Source: Amoebophrya sp. A120
Lineage: Eukaryota > Sar > Dinophyceae > Syndiniales > Amoebophryaceae
Reading direction: 5' to 3'
Length of the DNA: 64,000 nucleotides
Assembly (NCBI GenBank): GCA_905178155.1
Contig: CAJINV010000003.1
Coordinates: 1,288,710-1,352,709, forward strand
The position numbers and the translations under genes were made by a program. The notes beneath the pieces were generated by a model. It made no database searches, was not told where the DNA came from, and saw only the letters and a program-made list of their open reading frames with translations. Positions 63,481 to 64,000 of the stretch are shown piece after piece (position 1 is the first letter of the stretch; each line of letters begins with the position of its first letter).

Positions 63481-64000
63481 TCGATTCAGGATTTGCAGCT
63501 GCCGGACTAGGGGACGGATGGCGATGTCAAGAAGTGGTTGCCATGCCGAATTAGTCGCGTTGCCGGTGCCTGCGCAGGACCCCTACGTCTAGTGAATAGG
63601 GTCGTCGAGCAGGTCATCAAGGAAGAGCTACGGCCGCACAGGTGCTTTTTATTGTTTTATTGCGGGGCCTTGGCCTTCTGGTCACTTTCTTTTCCAGCCT
63701 GAATGTTGATTGATGCGTACTGCATTTTGTAGAAGACAGCGGATAACTTGCGCGCATGTACCCGAAAACCAATTGTCAGGGAAGGGTGCTGAAACTGCCG
63801 GTAGGTCCTCGCGTGGGCGGGTAAACGACACGGCTTTTTTCGATGAGGTGCTTTGCTTTGTTGTTTGCATGATGCGACGATGGTGTTGCATGCATGTGAT
63901 TATCTCTTACACTCTACAGTTCAACTTTAAGTGAGCGAGCGTTTTGCGTTTCAGAATGGAGCTGCGGGCCATAACCTGGCCGCCGCGCCCCAGCACTTCC
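63481..64000. other. Right window end; nothing firm
   Basis: Short frames only. An acceptor-like TTTCAG at about 63949-63954 is followed by an ATG and an open frame to the edge, which could be the start of an exon of a gene outside the window. Confidence 0.3.

Noticed and set aside
1-64000. tRNA, rRNA or spliced-leader genes
   Set aside because: None was recognised by reading; a covariance-model scan would be needed to exclude short RNAs.

Overview
The window looks like nuclear DNA of a eukaryote, most probably an alveolate of the dinoflagellate lineage (a Syndiniales/Amoebophrya-like protist is one candidate). The signs are spliced genes with canonical GT-AG introns, a second class of introns that are themselves small transposon-like insertions (introners) with terminal inverted repeats and 5-bp target duplications, genes in long same-strand runs, a Ty1/copia-type LTR retrotransposon, and proteins built from repeats. 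The taxonomic call is inference; no rRNA, tRNA or spliced-leader gene was recognised.

Layout. From about 27.6 kb down to base 1 there are seven genes, all on the minus strand: a very large 2OG-Fe(II) oxygenase-domain protein (27586-22712), a small two-exon gene (22200-21678), a three-exon gene with a Trp/Glu-rich tail (21518-19057), a Cys-rich single-exon protein (18172-16481), a five-exon multi-pass membrane protein (15412-13218), a six-exon gene of unknown function holding four introners (about 11394-6876), and a membrane-anchored protein with dozens of 12-residue GSSLSV-type repeats that runs off the left edge (3541-1). From 45.1 kb rightwards the genes are on the plus strand: a Cys-rich type I membrane protein (45081-49603), a membrane protein with PDZ-like segments (50638-54899) and a cysteine desulfurase/TtcA-like tRNA thiolase fusion (55423-59361).

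The strand-switch interval between the two runs (27.6-45.1 kb) is filled with mobile and repeated DNA: a GC-rich insertion of about 1 kb with a pentanucleotide tail and a 15-bp target duplication (28874-29877), a complete 10.8-kb copia element with 602-bp LTRs that read as identical (31602-42374, minus strand) and a degenerate 35-bp GC-rich tandem repeat (43.6-44.1 kb). The right end carries a homogeneous 205-bp tandem array (61286-62837) followed by decayed, tandemly duplicated exon-like pieces.

The most interesting items are (1) the single-exon fusion of a PLP-dependent cysteine desulfurase-like enzyme, interrupted by a U1-type zinc finger, with a TtcA/PP-loop tRNA sulfurtransferase, which would join sulfur donor and tRNA thiolation enzyme in one chain; (2) the introner family, where precise removal of the element plus one target-duplication copy restores the reading frame in five of six cases (in the sixth the frame closes after removal of the element alone); (3) a copia element whose gag and pol share one frame and are separated only by an in-frame UGA, with a zinc finger between integrase and reverse transcriptase.
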